64,000 nt of DNA from Apostichopus japonicus (taxonomy: Eukaryota > Echinodermata > Holothuroidea > Aspidochirotida > Stichopodidae), in the NCBI RefSeq assembly GCF_037975245.1, contig NC_092576.1, positions 7,685,501 to 7,749,500 of the forward strand, written 5' to 3'. This document shows positions 1 through 15,860 of the stretch, in pieces. Under the pieces are notes generated by a model, which was not told the DNA's origin, did no database searches, and saw only the letters and a program-made list of their open reading frames with translations. Position numbers and translations under genes: made by a program. Positions within the stretch are counted from its first letter, which is position 1, and each line of letters opens with the position of its first letter.

Positions 1-819
1 TAGGTGGGACGTGACCCAGTTAATAATTAAGCAAATGATTGCTGAATTATTTAAAACAGCCTCGTGCACGTAGGTAGATATAATTAATGAGAGTGTGGTG
101 ACTTGAAAATGTATTTTCATATATAAGCGGGTAAGTGTGGAGCCATCAAAAAGGTTACTATATAGTCTTCTAACCATATTATCAGAGAAGACGAAATATT
201 CAACTGACTTCTCCATGTATAAAGAAAAGTATGAAAGATATATGTAAGTATCGTTAAAGTATGAAATCAAACAACGTTTGACTTCATTAATCTCGATAAA
301 AAACATTTGCAAAGATGAGAGAGATTTATTAAACCAAGAAACACGTGACAGAAGAAATATTCTTTTCCGCCTCTTCCAGTGTTTCTTCTTCCTTCCCTAG
401 ACCCCCCCCCCCCCAAAGAAAACAAATGTGTTTATGATAAAAGTGAAGGGAGTTTTGATGTCCTGATATGCCTAAGTGTATACATGTCACACTCAAAATG
501 AGTCCGTACACATAACATTGTTCTAGCAAAGCTGTCCGTACTTGGCCCCTTCCTCCCCGTCCCCGTCTCCGACCCCTGGCCCCTACAAATACGAACGCAC
601 ATGTTGCACTTTATCTCTGTCTTGGGGGCATCTTGAAAATCAAGTATGGATCGGCTACTATTGTAAGATTACAAAGAACAGTGCTGTGCTCGTAATCATA
701 TCGAAGAGAGATTTCTACTTTTACTAGTTAACCTAACCAATGAGAATTCTACTTGTAAAATCGTATAACCTGTACGTGTATTCTAGTATGCCTTCCATAC
801 TTGTAAACTCATCACAACC

Positions 820-932
820 GCTCCCCACCGCCCACTCCGCCCCTCCTCCCCATCCGCCCCTCATCCCCCTCCTCCCCATCCTCCCCATCTCCCCCACCTC
901 CCCCACCGTCCCCACCGCCCCTCGTCCCCCAC
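820..932. repeat. C-rich polypyrimidine low-complexity block
   Basis: Nearly all bases are C or T with scattered A/G, built from ccccaccg / ctcctcccc-like words. The ORFs seen on both strands here (Pro/Ser-rich on +, Gly/Trp/Arg-rich on -) reflect composition. Confidence 0.75.
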
Positions 933-1805
933 CACATAATGGGTACTCGCATTCACAATATTTGGATATTTATTACAGATACTTATGTAAGATAAAGTAG
1001 TCCTCCAGGTGCTTAGAGTACTGTACTCATGACTTAATTCTACTTGTAATCGTGATACTGATACCGATCTCAACTCGTACTACGAGGATACATGTATGCC
1101 GGGAGATATTACAACATAATCGATGCTTTAAGTTATTGTGTGAGTTAAAAAGCACCCTCAGTGCTCGAAAACCTTGATTAGACATACAATCAGCAACTCA
1201 CATCGCCATGTTATAAGTCCGACCAATCGGATATTTCTTACATGATATATCTATTATTTGTATTTAATCTAAGGGTGAAGTAATATTTATTTTTTTCACT
1301 CCCGTCTGAGTAAGTCGAAGAAAGAGTCAGCCATACGAAGTGTGGAATGATCAGTCTTATTTTTATTTCTCCTCATCGTTCCATTAGTAGCGATGAATGA
1401 AGATAAGAATCTTTCTTCGGGGCATAGACGCTAGGGGGCCTTGCGATGATATCCAAATACTAAATGTGGGTCGAATATTCCAGGGTGAATCGCCGGAAAC
1501 TGTTTTATTACTCTTAACACAGAAATAGAACATTGAAAGAACCAATGGGGATACATACTACTTTTGTGACGTCACTTGTTTCAGCAATAGGCACGTATTT
1601 AATAGTTCACGTTTGATAGGTGGACTAAATGCCATCTTTCAATTAAGTGTATACCCAATTGAAAATGTTTAACTTCATGTTTAACGAGATGTAAAACGTA
1701 TCGCTGGGTGGGTTTCATTCATATATTTCTTTTCAGCAAATAATAACAACACTGTACATAATTATGCCTTTAGAGATCATGCGCGTGTGTACGGAATGTC
1801 ATATG

Positions 1806-1965
1806 TATCAAAAATGTCCAAAACAATATAAGCATGTGCAAAGCAATATAAGCATGTTCAAATGTATATAAACATGTCCAAACTAATATAAGTATGTCCA
1901 AAAATAATATGAGCATGTCCAAAATAATAAAAGAGTGTCGAAAGATTATATCAACATGTCCAATG
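1806..1965. repeat. About 22-bp tandem repeat, about 7 diverged copies
   Basis: Units follow the pattern aatataagcatgtccaaaac with substitutions and small indels. The word catgtccaaa or a close variant recurs every 21-23 bases. No coding sense. Confidence 0.7.
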
Positions 1966-4900
1966 TACTATTTGATATTAGTTGTGGACATGTTTGAAAC
2001 GTATGGCATTCCGTACGTGTATACACATATGAACAAATTCACATGCAATATTTTGTCTTTTGCTGAAGATTCATTCATTGCATTGTAAAGGAGACCTCAA
2101 TCGTTCAACACTCTAAAACATTTTTTCTTTCGACATTTACCTGAATAGAACTACCCACTTGGAAGTATACATAACAAACCAGATTAATTGTAAAAGACAA
2201 AGAATATGACATTTGCAGCATTCTGTAGCTTATAGGTTAGGATAACAAAATAATTAGTTATAGGCCTATTTTGTTTAGTTTATCAATCGCTCAGTGGAAT
2301 CACAACGTATAGCCAAGTCTCTTACAGGAAGATTCCTGAATGAAACATTAACTCAATTAGTACAGGTATCACTAATTACATCAGGTTAGATAAATGAATC
2401 TGACTGGTATAAGAATAAAGAAATAAAGAAGCCTTTATATTTCACGAAATCACAATACACGTTAAACTGTTTTTGTTCCGTTATACTCAACTCAAATTAG
2501 ATTTCGTAAAATTACGACTCACACGAATACATCTATACCGTCCATCGCTTACAACAAAAATTAATTCAATAATAAAAATTTCAATGCGGGGATGTTGAAG
2601 AGAAAAGAAAAGGAAAGGAAAGAACGAGTATGCTGTCATAATTTCACCTTTAAGTTGACAAAGCAAACTTGCTTGTATTACACATAGCGTAAACTATCCA
2701 CTGTTTGTTCTATTTAACACGTCTGTGCGTGTAACGCTGTTTAGTTACTTTAGTAGTAAGCGAGTCTCATTTCCTGTTGCATCTTTATAATAATTCTCTC
2801 CTATGCTTTATTCCCTATTTAAACGTACAAGTATTACTTTGCTTTCCGCCTATCTTCCTGATGTCCATTGAATGTTTGTAGGTAAACCTGTTTAGTGTTA
2901 CCTTTAAACCTTAAAAGTCTTTCCAATCCTTTTGTTTTCATTCACATTACCTAAAATAGCTTTATTATTGCTGCGCGTGGCCAGGAAACATCTTTTAATC
3001 TTTGCGATATGGTTGTTAAGTTATATTATTACATCTTAGACCATGTTTGTTTCTTTCGCCCATTTTGTATTTTTCTGTTTCATCACATATATTTGCTATG
3101 TTATTTTTCCCCGTTACATCTTATGTACTCTTGTAATGAGATTAAATATCTTCGCCCAGACTGTTCTCCCTCCTATTAATTATGATCCTTATGTTACTTG
3201 TGCCTATAATAACCAGTATGTTTGCGACGCCGAGATTCATCTTACACTGACGTGTAAAATCCCACGCTGGGATACACTCAACTACACTGTTTGTCTTAGC
3301 CAGCGTAGTAATGTATGGAATGGGTCTAGCATAAGAAAACCTCAAGTCCTGTCGAAGTTAACCCGATACATTCATATAGATTCTTGTCTCTCTTGGTTTG
3401 AAATATACATCATATCGTTTTTGACAGCATAATAAGACTTGTAATAGAAATTTGATGGGTAAGATACACAGTCAGCTAAGGTTACACGGAATTACTTCAC
3501 GGACGTAGCAAAGCATACTTTGTTTCTGACGTCACGACACGGTTTCCATGTGATTCGTTCGGGATAACATTACAGTTGCCCTTTTGCAGTCCTTGTTAAA
3601 TGAGTTGTAAAGATGAGTAAGGAATTTCTAACAAATACTCCTCCTGATGGATTATTTTGAACAGTTCAAGATGTCGCTACAGACCGCAACAGACCGCAAT
3701 CTGTTAACACACATTTACATCTCTAGCTGCACTTTATACTGCATTGTAACGTTGTGTTATCTGAGCCTTAGGTTAGGATATACCATTCACGCGTAACTTA
3801 CTGCTCCTCATTTCTTTAATAATAACAACAATAATAATATAATCTGGTTACAAACATTAGTATACGCTATTAAAAGACGGTGTTATTACATCGCTTTACA
3901 GCAATGCAAGTTTTTCCTTCCAATTCACACCCTGCAACAATTGTTACAATATGTACATTACTGTTTAATACACCATTGTATTTGATCAAAGTTATAGCCT
4001 AAATTGATCATTGAATGAACGTTAACGTACACTTTAATGTAACGTGTACTATGTCAATAAACATGTCATTTACGACATTAACCATATGGGAATCCAAGTA
4101 ACCATTTGAAGGAACTTAGACAAATTGAGAGATGCAATCGTATTAAAATGTCAAAAAAGTACAATAAGACTGTCAAATGTAGTTAATGGAAGGTTACCAG
4201 AACCTTAATGATCACAATTCCATTCACAGTGAACTATACGTATTTCAAATGCACAGTGGAGCAGCCTTTATCAACCCATGGAAGTATGCCAGTACTTATC
4301 AATGAGTTACTAACAAATCATAACCTGTACAAAACAAAACTAGGCGATAGTTCGAAATTACCTAAAATCTGTAAAAATTGATATTTCGTGGCGTCGATGA
4401 TGACTGTATAAAGTGCAAAATTACTTTAGATGCACGTTAGGGGAAGAGTACAAGTGATTCTCAAGTGATGTGCGTCAGTTTGGATGTCTTGGAATGCTGC
4501 AATATACACAAAAGGCAACTTTTAAGGATACCATTTATAATTATAGCAGAATATTATAACACGATAATGTTTACGGAATGAAAATACATTGATAGGCGAT
4601 GTATGATAAATACATTGTCAAAATAATGTCCGACATATCTGTGTTATAATATACATTTCTAACTCTTATCTGCCAAATCTGACTCGTAAAATTCTTCCTT
4701 TTTTTAATCATCGTTTTTTTGAAGTTTTTAATATCGTCACTTGCTCTCACCATCATGTTTCAGCCAACAGTTCGTTCAGACATACACGCTTGCAGTTTTC
4801 ATACGGTAAACTAAATGCGGATCGTATCTGCACAAACTGTTTGTTTGTCAAATTACACCCACTACTTGCTTGTCCGAAACACTTATTTAGTCTTGTCCGG

Positions 4901-7338
4901 TGCTTTGATTAAGGTCAGAGAGACTCGTTTGATCAAATTACCCCATTTTTGGTAAAGTTTAGAGCAACAAATTGCTGTAATTGAAATGAGCACGAGTCAG
5001 AATAGGAATCGATATGAGATTGATTTGTTAGTAAAGACATCAACGCCGAGTGGGTTTATCACTGCAATATGACAGCAAAGTGTGGAAGCAATGGGATGTC
5101 GATAGTCAAGGATTGCATACAGAATACCATCTCTTCAAGAAGAAACAAACCTGATAGTCATCTTGCCGTGAATTCATAAGAATACCTGAATTCAACAACT
5201 TCTCCTACTGGCTAAAATATTGTACGTACCATTTGGGATGAGCAAGTTTTAAATATCGTGTCAGCGAGCTGTAATGTTGTCTATATGGATAATAACTCCC
5301 TGCTGCGACGTCGTTGAGAGTTTCTGTATTATGAAGGTTAAGTTAACGTTGAAGACAAATTTAGTATCAGATCTTATCTTATCTAAACTTTATATTTTAA
5401 TTTAAGCACAAGCAAAACTCACCTAGTTATCGGCAAGGAAAGTCAATTCTAGGATTGCACAAGGATTTCTTCTATCGAACCAGTTTTATGTTTTTGACTT
5501 AAGCCTCTTATCTCGTCATGTGAACTCTGCTTATGCCATATTTCCAAATTATAAGAGAGTTTTTCGTAATTCCTGATGGGAGTTCATCATCACAGGAACC
5601 TCTTTCACATGTGTAAATGGTGACGATTGATTTTGCTTTTACATATTAAATTAGGTCAGTTAAACATAGTTGAAAGGTGATCAATTTATCCAAAAATCGT
5701 TCTCATTTGGTTTGCAAGTTTACCCAAATTGATCAAAACCTATACTATACGTTTTTCACAAAATGAAGAATACTTTGCACGAACTTAACATATTATTCCA
5801 TCATCAGCGTTAAGTCTTGCGGGCTGCCTCATGTTGATATAAAACACGTGTAAACAAGTTGGAAATGTCTAAAATGGCAAGTTCTTTCGAAGATCATTCG
5901 GAAATTTAATCAAAGTTTAATCATCTACCGTTTTACATGTTACATAAACACAATCCATGTCTGTGTCTGCCTGTCCGTAATAATATATCAAGTATACACC
6001 ATTATTGTATAAACATTTTATATTCATCATGTGTTAACAATTTATCACTTTATTGAAAGTAATCTCATCCGGTGTACCTCCCCTTCGTATCACCAATACC
6101 TAGATAACCTGCAAATAAGCTCTGTCAACTATCGGTGTTGCAGCATGAAGTTTGTAACTAATGACGAGGGGGAGGAGGTTGGGATGTATAAATTCTCCAC
6201 GCTAAGTGGTTGAACCTTTTTCGGTTCATTGCGTAAAGTATAGTAAATGGTCTTTGATGAACTTTTATCAATTCTTTGTCTCTAGAGAGTAAATGAACGA
6301 TAAATCTTAAAGAGCGTCACTGAAATGTCACGTCATATATATTGTGACAATCAATCCGTGATTTTCAAGTAAATACAAAAGCTGTAATACAATGTCCTAT
6401 CCGTTGTCGCATATTACTTATTAATGATGTCGAAAAACAACCAAAGTGTCAAACTGATCTAAATCTATTAAAATATTTATCACGATTCTCAGAAATGATC
6501 CGGCTGAAATTTAGTCTTCGGGATACGACTTACAGGGAAGGAGCATATTTACCCTTTGCACCTATTGGCGGATGCTTGCTCCCCTGTCATGCCCCCACCC
6601 CACCCCCCCCCCCTCCACACACACACAACCAGTGGTTATGGTTCTACAATGTTCCACAACGAGAACATTAATTAACGTATCTGCTAAAGTTTGTTTTCTT
6701 CTCTAGTTATGTTTATGCAAAGTGTGTGATTATCGTGAATTCGTTATTGTGACGTAACAGTGCATGGAAACTTGATTTAACATATATTGACATTTGCAAT
6801 GTCCTTTAAGATTGTACTATTTTAACTCACGGTCGTTGTTCCTCTCTGGCTCGTTTGAGAGTTTCTGTCTAATTTGGGGGATTCAATGCTGTCTATTAAT
6901 CCTGTCACGTATTTTTTTTCCCCTTTGTTCATAGTTATAATCGACTTTAGTAAAGTATTATCTTTAAGATTGGAGAGAAACATTTGTGTCTTTAAATCCC
7001 AGGAGGATGATAAAGTAATCTGGAAATATATCAATATGATACACAATTCTAGCCTACTTTAGCGCAAACTCGTGCGCAAGAAGCTATCGCAAATTTTTAG
7101 CGTAAGCAGAATGAATATATATAGAAAAAGATCAACATAGAGTAAAATTGTTGAACCTTCATTTTAAATAAAAACCAGATTTGTTTTTGGTTGTTAACAT
7201 AGGAACATTGTCTTTGCATTCATCATATCCCTTGTTTCAGTCTGTTAATGCTGGTACTTCGACATTGGCATTAATGTAAACACTACGTCCAGTACAAATG
7301 TAGATATTCACACAGCTATTTTAGCGACGTTTATTATA

Positions 7339-7339
7339 G

Positions 7340-7417
<78 letters not shown>
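7339..7417. repeat. (AT)n microsatellite
   Basis: About 80 bp of nearly pure alternating AT, preceded by a short imperfect copy. Likely slippage-prone. Confidence 0.9.
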
Positions 7418-7422
<5 letters not shown>

Positions 7423-8701
7423 TGGATTGCCACCAGGCTGTTCTCCTTCTGAATATTTGGCTTTGGATACACATCTCACCTAACACGCTCGTTGTAGAAG
7501 AAATCAATTCTTCACAACAACACCATAAATAATAAATAAATAAATAATAAAAAAAAATTAAATATCAGTTACGGTACCTAACCAGCCGTATTTTCTTTAT
7601 AACACATTTATTAAGGCTATGTTAAACATACATCAAATTGATAACGGTCTCACACATATATTAAATAATGTCTTTTTATTTGTCTCTTATACCTAGTTTT
7701 TCCTCAATTTAATTCATTTGATCGATGCGGCAATATCTCAAACCAGACGATAAGACTGCGCTGAATCACTGCTCCAAGCACATTCTCTACAAGAAGCGCG
7801 ACTTTGAGTATGTATCTGCAAACTAAACAGTCGCAGGCTAAACAGTCCGCTAAGTGTTGTCCCTGTTAACATTCCTTAAAAAAAGAATGAAAGAAAGCGC
7901 GCGCGCGCGCGCCATGTAATATGATAATTTGCTAAAGCTTCATCTCTCCTTTCAATCCATCATTCCTTTCATTATCAAACATGTACGAAATTTCCATCCA
8001 CACCTGTCTTTCTGAATGGATATTCAAACATTCCATTGCTTATGTATAAACACTTTCAACACTTTACAATCAATTAGAGTCGTTTACGTCCCACTATTCA
8101 TCTAACTCAGATGAACTCTATACAAATGAAAATGAAGGAATAACAAAACTATTATCGTCGTCATCAGATGTCTACCGATGGAAGTATACCGGGTAGTGCT
8201 ATAAACACAATATATGTACACATGCACACTACAGCTGCATGGTCTGATATATTTAGGTCAAGCATGCGGTTAACGTATAGACTTATATTTCCAAGTTAAT
8301 ATTTTTAGCTTATTGACCGGATTGAGAGAATGAATTGAGGAGCCGAATATTTTAGTCGCCAATGTTAGAAAGGCTGGAAACAATCGAAAATGGTATAGTA
8401 TTCAGTTATGATTAGACCGAAGAAAAAAAGCTCATGCTTCGTCATTTATTTACTTTGTAGGCTCTTAGCGGTAGCAATGACCCACTGTTAACGGTACATT
8501 AAGTTTCAGAGATTGATCACGGAAACTTATATACAAAGAAGGAGAATCGTTTTTTTTTTCTTCTACCTTTCTGCAAGGTTGGTTAAAGTGACATTAAGTA
8601 AGAGGACTTTCACCAGTTACACATATTAGGTAGCGGCAGGAATCAAACGTGCTGTAAATTAAAAAACAACGTTCCATAGAGAACAATCCTAAACCTGTAT
8701 G

Positions 8702-8826
<125 letters not shown>

Positions 8827-9255
8827 TATGCGTGTATGTGTGTGTTCCATCTGAATTATCCTGATAGAGCAATTTGTAAAATTGAAATAGTAGGTCTAAA
8901 TTGTCTTCCTTCCTTCCTTTTGGAAAAAAACTGACAATTAATTCCGGTTTTCTTATTTCCCTCTGTGTTTTTTTCTGCACACTAATGTACCTTGTACCTC
9001 TTGAAACTTCACAACATGTTTTGAAGAATCCCCCAAAGCACGCTAAACCGACATTATCATCAAATACATAAAGCTCTCTCGCGATCAGGATTCTCCTTGG
9101 AATATTTTTGGTTGGTTTAAGTCTCTCGAGTAACTCCGTATGTGGTTATCTGTATTTGTCTACATTTTTAGTGCTCTCCATTGCAGCATGGTTGGTCAGT
9201 CGTATAAATCAATACATATTGATCCACTCAAACCTTAACGCTGTTAAAAGTTTCG

Positions 9256-9257
<2 letters not shown>

Positions 9258-9316
<59 letters not shown>
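9258..9316. repeat. (AT)n microsatellite
   Basis: About 59 bp of pure alternating AT. Confidence 0.9.
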
Positions 9317-9318
<2 letters not shown>

Positions 9319-10579
9319 CGTGTTGGTTGCGATGTTACTTTTTTGATCCTATCATTATTATTGGTCATTCGCACGATATAAACCTTGTTAAGATTCACTT
9401 ACACTTAATAATATCTAAAGACTGCGTCAAATTAAAACGTAACCAAACTCCTCATTTATATGAGAGAAGGCAGGGGTTCAAATGAGTCATTGCTCTTAAT
9501 TAATGAGACGGACAGGAGGGACATAATATCTGGAAGTCTCGAATATCGCATTCAATACGTAAGACAAATGAGATTATATAAAATATTGTCACAAAACTAC
9601 TTTTGGGTCCAGTAACAAAAAAATTAGGTATCAACATGTTAGTGACCAATGGTTACATAACACATCACAATGACTTAAAATTGATTTGGTTTCTGATATC
9701 AAACTGTTTGAACAAAGTTAGCAAGTTCAACAGTCAACTTTGCAATATGCAAAATATCGCTTGTTTTCCTAATCTGATGCTTTTAAAAATACGGCATAAA
9801 AAAGGTTGCTTAAAATTGCTAAATTGTGACTTAGCGATAAGAAAGTTCGGCAAATATTAATACAAATCTCAGTTGCATTAAAAAGGTTTCAGAAACGTTT
9901 TTTATCATTTGCTAACATTATGTTATTGACAGTGATTATTCCAAGAGAGTCGCTTTTTTAACAGTCTGTAGTTGAATTCAGATTTTGTTGTTTTGTTATG
10001 TGCATAGTGGAGAGCTCCCAGGAATGTAATAATGCACCAAGTCATACTGGGTGTATGTACCAATGATGTATGGGAACGAATAGAAGTATTATTGCTCACA
10101 GTATGACTTAATGCAAGACGCTGAGAGAGACGCACATTGGCGAATTATACCTCAGAAACAAACGCAGCGATAACTGTAACATTATATCAGGAACATATTT
10201 CATACATTAATGTATCTGTTACATAAGATGTTACAAATAGTGCGGAGTACATGTCTGTCATTAGAACTTTCGTAAAACTAATTCTGAATTCTCCTTAGTC
10301 AGTCCTGTTTATCAGTTTTGATAACATGATACAGACATTATGAAAAGTGCATTTTTACAAAGCACATTATCTATTATCTTTATTATCTTTTCATTTCAAG
10401 TAATGAAGAAAAACAATTCCATAATTTTAGATTAAGTTTTGGTTGGAATCATCTACGAACGCTTGAAAACCCATCATTTCATAATTATTTAATTAATTTC
10501 ATAACTAAGTTTTATTTAGTATACACTTCTAGAAAGGTGCTATGTATTTTTTTTAATTACATCTCCCACACACACAAAC

Positions 10580-10613
<34 letters not shown>

Positions 10614-10614
10614 G

Positions 10615-10647
<33 letters not shown>

Positions 10648-11059
10648 TCATTATATCCATCAACATAATTGAAAAAGACGACTCCCAACTGTGATAACAC
10701 TTATTAAATTATAACCATAAATAATAATGGTGGAGACAATAGAGGCGCGTTGTGATGTCATTATTCTCTGAAATTAAAAATGGCTCGGATTTTCACTTGT
10801 CTACGTACGACCTCCCGACGGGAGATTCTACGTATTGACTATATTATCAACTTACATTATTATCAGTGACAAGTTAGTAACTCTGTATATTATCACTCCG
10901 GTAATCATGTTCATGCTGACAGTACGGTATCCATAAGTAGATTTTATATGACGTATCTTCATATATATATCAATGTTTGCTATCTTTGGAAGGGGACGAA
11001 AGGGGTTGGTTTAAATAAATAAAACATCATTCAACAGTTATACATATTTAATGATTACA

Positions 11060-11240
11060 TAATAATAATAATAAAAATAATAATGATAATAATATAACAA
11101 TGAAAATAATGATAACAATGATAATAATAATAATGATATTGATAATAACAATAATAACAATTATAACAATGATAATAAAAAATGATAAGATAATGATCAT
11201 GATAATGATTATGATAATGACGATGACAATGATTAATACT
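11060..11240. repeat. Degenerate (AAT/GAT)n purine-A/T tract
   Basis: About 180 bp of A, T and G with few C, made of aataat, gataat and gatgat words on the + strand. It yields Met/Ile-rich ORFs on both strands, which are composition artefacts. Confidence 0.8.
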
Positions 11241-11263
11241 ATTGCTTTAAGAATATATATAAA

Positions 11264-11305
11264 CAAACATATATATATATATAGATATATATATATAGAT
11301 ATATA

Positions 11306-11347
<42 letters not shown>
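11264..11347. repeat. (AT)n microsatellite, interrupted
   Basis: Alternating AT with gatata interruptions, directly after the trinucleotide stretch. Confidence 0.85.
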
Positions 11348-11351
<4 letters not shown>

Positions 11352-14300
11352 TCCAAGTTTTTTCTCATCCAAGGAGTATGATTCTTAACAAAATAAGAAA
11401 CAAGCAGTTTAATATCAGAAATACCTTTGCATCCCTTTATATAAGCACTAAAGACATCATCTTCAGGCTGACAATACAGTAACCCTTTAGTGTGTTTGAT
11501 AAAACTGTACTTCAATGGGCTTGTAAACCATGTTTCTTTTTTTTATTTAATGACAAGAAGAAGGATAAAACAAATATAATCAGAACCCCTGATAATTAGT
11601 GTCAGTGACCTACTAATAACTTGTACAGTTTTTAAGAACCCGGGGAAAATTTTAAAACGGTCTACTTTTAAACGTGGTGATATTCGCAAATAATGAACAA
11701 ACACAATCTATATGCTAATTTTAAGTAAATTCTCCTCAATGTTTAATCTTATGTTAAAAAAAAACGTTATCGTGCAGGTCAATGAACTACATTGCGATCT
11801 GCTTCTGAATTAAGAAAGTTACCATAATTAATCGTCCCGACAAATACTATTTGCATATTCATTTGCACGATTTGAAATCATCACAGTAGTTTTTATTAAT
11901 AGTTATTATCATATTTGGAATGGTGCTTATGACTCGTTTTTTTTAAAGTTAAAGCACGATTTTGTTCCCATTCAGAAATGGAAAAAAAGTTTCGCTCCCA
12001 CGCACAATTCCTTTTGAGTTCCATTACCAAAATATTTATATATATCAGACTATTTCATAAAAGGAGAAGAAATACCACAAATAAATAAAATAAAATACAT
12101 CACTGACGTTAACTTCATGGTATTTTTTTTTAAATATAAGCCTTAAGTTAAAGATTTATGCCAAAAAGATGTTTCATACCCCTTTCTATTTTACGTTACA
12201 CAGTTAACATCAAATACATCAAAACAAGCTACCTACAAGCGGTCATTCCATCTACTGGTTCGGTTTCATCAATTTAGCTAGATTTTTTTTTTTTTTTTTT
12301 TTTTGGTTATTCAACTTGCTGTTATGGCGAACGTTGGTCCTACGGCAACTTTAATTATACCTGTTAATTAACTGCCCAATCATCGCCCCAAGATATTAGA
12401 TGACGATACATGTTAATCAAATAAATGAAAGGAAACAAAACTCAAATGGCCGTTCTGAATAGTGACATGGTTATTTCGAAAACAGTTTCACTCTGTAACG
12501 TTTGGAAAAGCAATTTCTAATGATACGAATTTACAAGAGAGAGAGAAGGAGAGAGAAAATAGAACGATTTGAAGAAGAAGAAAAAAAGATTAAAACAAGT
12601 AATGAGACTGGGAAACGCTTAGAAACAGATCTGTTGCCAAAGTCGTACCTTGTTTAAGTAGCTTAAAAACCGCCTCTTGCTATGTTTGGATTTGGGCCAT
12701 GCATATGTTTCTTTCTCCCCCAACATCTTTCTTTATTTTATTCTGTCCAATCTTTTGCCTTCACGCTCTAACTGTCAGTAAGCAACTGGCTAGGCCTAAG
12801 GTTATAATATACTAATGTGTGTAATGTCATTTATAAAAGGTGCGAAGTGCTGGTACATAAGTACGCTCGAGTGCCTATATGTTAGGATTCTATTCCAACC
12901 CATAGGAGGGTCGACCTAATTTTTCGACCGACTTCTCAAGTTTCGTACTGTGTAGATAATATTTGATTTTCAGGGATTTGGTCGGTGTTTAACGTTGTTA
13001 TGTGTTATCGGTGCGAGAAAATAAACAGAGTTATTAGCCTAGTTTACGGAACCAAATCTCCAGTATAAAATGATAAAAAAGAATCTCAATTTAGATTATT
13101 TCTTTTTTTTTCTGCAAGAGTTCTGAGAGGCATCGTGCAAGGAAACAGAGAGTACATAAGTAAAGTTCACATTTTCTCCAGCAGCTATATGTAAATCAGT
13201 AGAGCGAACAGTAATACATGTTATTCCAAAATATGTGCACCGAAAGACGGTTCAGTTACAACATCCATTTCCATTTTGCTAGGTTGTACTAGGTTGCAGA
13301 TTCTGGTTACAAGAAATGCAAAATACTGTGGCATCAGAGTGGCATTTATGCTAATCGATGGTTATACATGGATCCATTTTAACTAAGGGCTGGATTATAT
13401 AAATATGTCATTCTGAGGTCACCGATTCTCATCTAATTCGAGCTAAAACTGTCTTCTTCTTGTTTTGCTTCTTCATAAATTTGTTTCTTATTTTCTACTA
13501 AATCTTCTTTCTTAGTAATTCATTCACTAATATAAATACACGTAGCCATGTGATATGGGTCCCGATCATGGTTATATTCTAACGACAAGTGACGTTACAC
13601 ACCGTACATATATGGTCATCTGATTCCTTGATATATAAACCTAAAATAGATTATTGTTGTGTTTTGTTTATTGGTGACATCAACTTGTCAGTTCTAACTG
13701 GTTTTCTTAGTTTTAACCAGAATCCTTTCAAGATAGCTCTTCAGTTTCTGTATACTCGTTTCATACATTTGATTTCATTCCACACGAAAATCTAAAAAGA
13801 AAAAAAAAACTTGAGGAACAGAAATGTGGTAATGGATTTTCTGCATAAAAATTCACAAGTAAGAAATGTCACTGCATTTTGTTAGCCGCGTGGGGAATGA
13901 ACCCTTTTGAGTTTTATAAATTACGTTTTTAGCTATGCACCCGTCTCGAATTCTAACAAGTACTCAAGAGCAATCATCTCGCTATTCGTCTCCGAGCTAA
14001 ACAGATACCCCGTTCCGTGAAAGCCCTTCAACATGGTCAACGCGTCTCCTTATTCACGAACAGTCACGTGGTTGTACGGTGGTGCTTCAACTCGTTTTAT
14101 ATCTTATTACTTCGAAGTAGTCTTTTTTTGTATTTATTCAGTTCCTTAGTGAATGTGTAGTTTTCAGAAGCCATAATGACTTTACATTATTTTGTATTTG
14201 AAGAATATATTTAAGCGAGTCAACTGCTAATAGATAAAAAAAAAAAAAGCAATGCTTTTTCCTTCTCCACGAGTATCTCTTGAATTGATTAGCAAGTGAT

Positions 14301-15566
14301 TGTAAGGAGTTGACGTGAGTACCACATCGTGCCTATACGAGTACAAGTAGAATTCTCCTTGGTATGAGAACGAGAAAGTTTAAAACGTTATAAGCGCGAG
14401 TACGCGTACTTAATTTTGCACGCTATAGCCTAAGTAAATTCACTAGATTTCTAAATGCCCCGACTGCGAGTAAAAAACTTATAAGTCGAGGAGTACTCCA
14501 GGACACGAGTCCGGAGTCATTACAAATTTGAAAAAAAAGAGGCCGATTAAGTTTTTCGATTTTACCTATTGACATTTCCAAACGTTAGCAAAAATCTGCT
14601 TGATTTCTTGAAATATAAAAAAAAAAGTTACCATCATAATTTTGGAATAATAAATACTATCGATGTTTGATGTATAAATCTGATGGTGGATAATTATAAG
14701 ATTTTCTTGGTCTAATTTCCTGTTTTCTCAAGTTTTCTCGAGATAACTGTTTGCTTTGTAGACATATTAGTGTTGGTTTGTAGCTACCCATTCTCCTCCA
14801 TTTCTACAATAATTATTAATTCTAAAGGTTGATTTTTGTTTTCATCTGATTGGATGTTAATAACTTCTCTGAAACTGATGATAGCTATATCAGTATTAGG
14901 TATTGGTTCCCCGGATATGTCTTCAAGTATATAATATCTCCAAGGTTGTACAATGCACACGGTTAAATATCCAATTAGGCAAATTACTTTTTCAAATTAT
15001 TTCATTGTCTTTATATTTACATCTAATGACTTGTTAAACTAACAAGGACACAGATACCAAATTTTCTGCTGGAAAGAAAGAAGTTATAGATATATGTCGC
15101 TTCACGTTAGACTGTTTTCATGTAAAGAGCTAATTCCCAGTGCATAACTGATACATTTATCAATTATACAGCCCTATAGATGATAATTAATTACAAGTGT
15201 GAGAGATTAAGATGTCAGGTGTCGGCATTTTTCTGAAGCTTTTGTTCACCTAATTAACACATTGTCTGTTTGCTTTTCGTAAAAACTATGACATTGTCAA
15301 TTTAATGTTAAATAAGTTACTGTATAACATAGAACATGAATGTAATATGTTTGAGGTAACTACAAATAACATGCTTGCCTACACTGAAGAAAGTAAGATT
15401 AACTATTAAATTTTCCTTTTAGAGGAATATCAATACAACTTTGCACAAAATTATTGAGATTATTAAAGGTGTAGGAAAATGTTTACCTTATGAAAATATT
15501 AATGTCATATTTTGTCAGAAATTTAGGAAAGATTTTCAGTTATGGACGCCAACATTCTTTTTTCAT

Positions 15567-15573
15567 TATATAT

Positions 15574-15607
<34 letters not shown>

Positions 15608-15610
15608 CAA

Positions 15611-15666
<56 letters not shown>
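15567..15666. repeat. (AT)n microsatellite, interrupted
   Basis: About 100 bp of alternating AT with a few aaat, caat and gtat interruptions. Confidence 0.88.
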
Positions 15667-15667
<1 letters not shown>

Positions 15668-15778
15668 TGTTTCCTAAGTATCTAATAAATATATACTTAC
15701 ACTACATTCTTCCCTTCGTGATTACCATAAATATTCATAACTTTAGTTATGTGTGTCAAACATTGATATCTTATTAGG

Positions 15779-15860
15779 CATAACAACTTGACGTGTCAAA
15801 TCTTGTATTCGCTGTTTGGCCTAATAACTTTACGTGTCAAATCATGTACTCGCTGTTTAC
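15779..15860. repeat. Two-copy direct repeat, about 47 bp
   Basis: The words taacaacttgacgtgtcaaat and taataactttacgtgtcaaat, each followed by cttgtattcgctgttt or catgtactcgctgttt, show two diverged tandem copies. Confidence 0.7.

Noticed and set aside
3043-3432. 129-codon ORF
   Set aside because: No domain or family motif. The composition matches surrounding AT-rich DNA, and there are no splice or homology signals.
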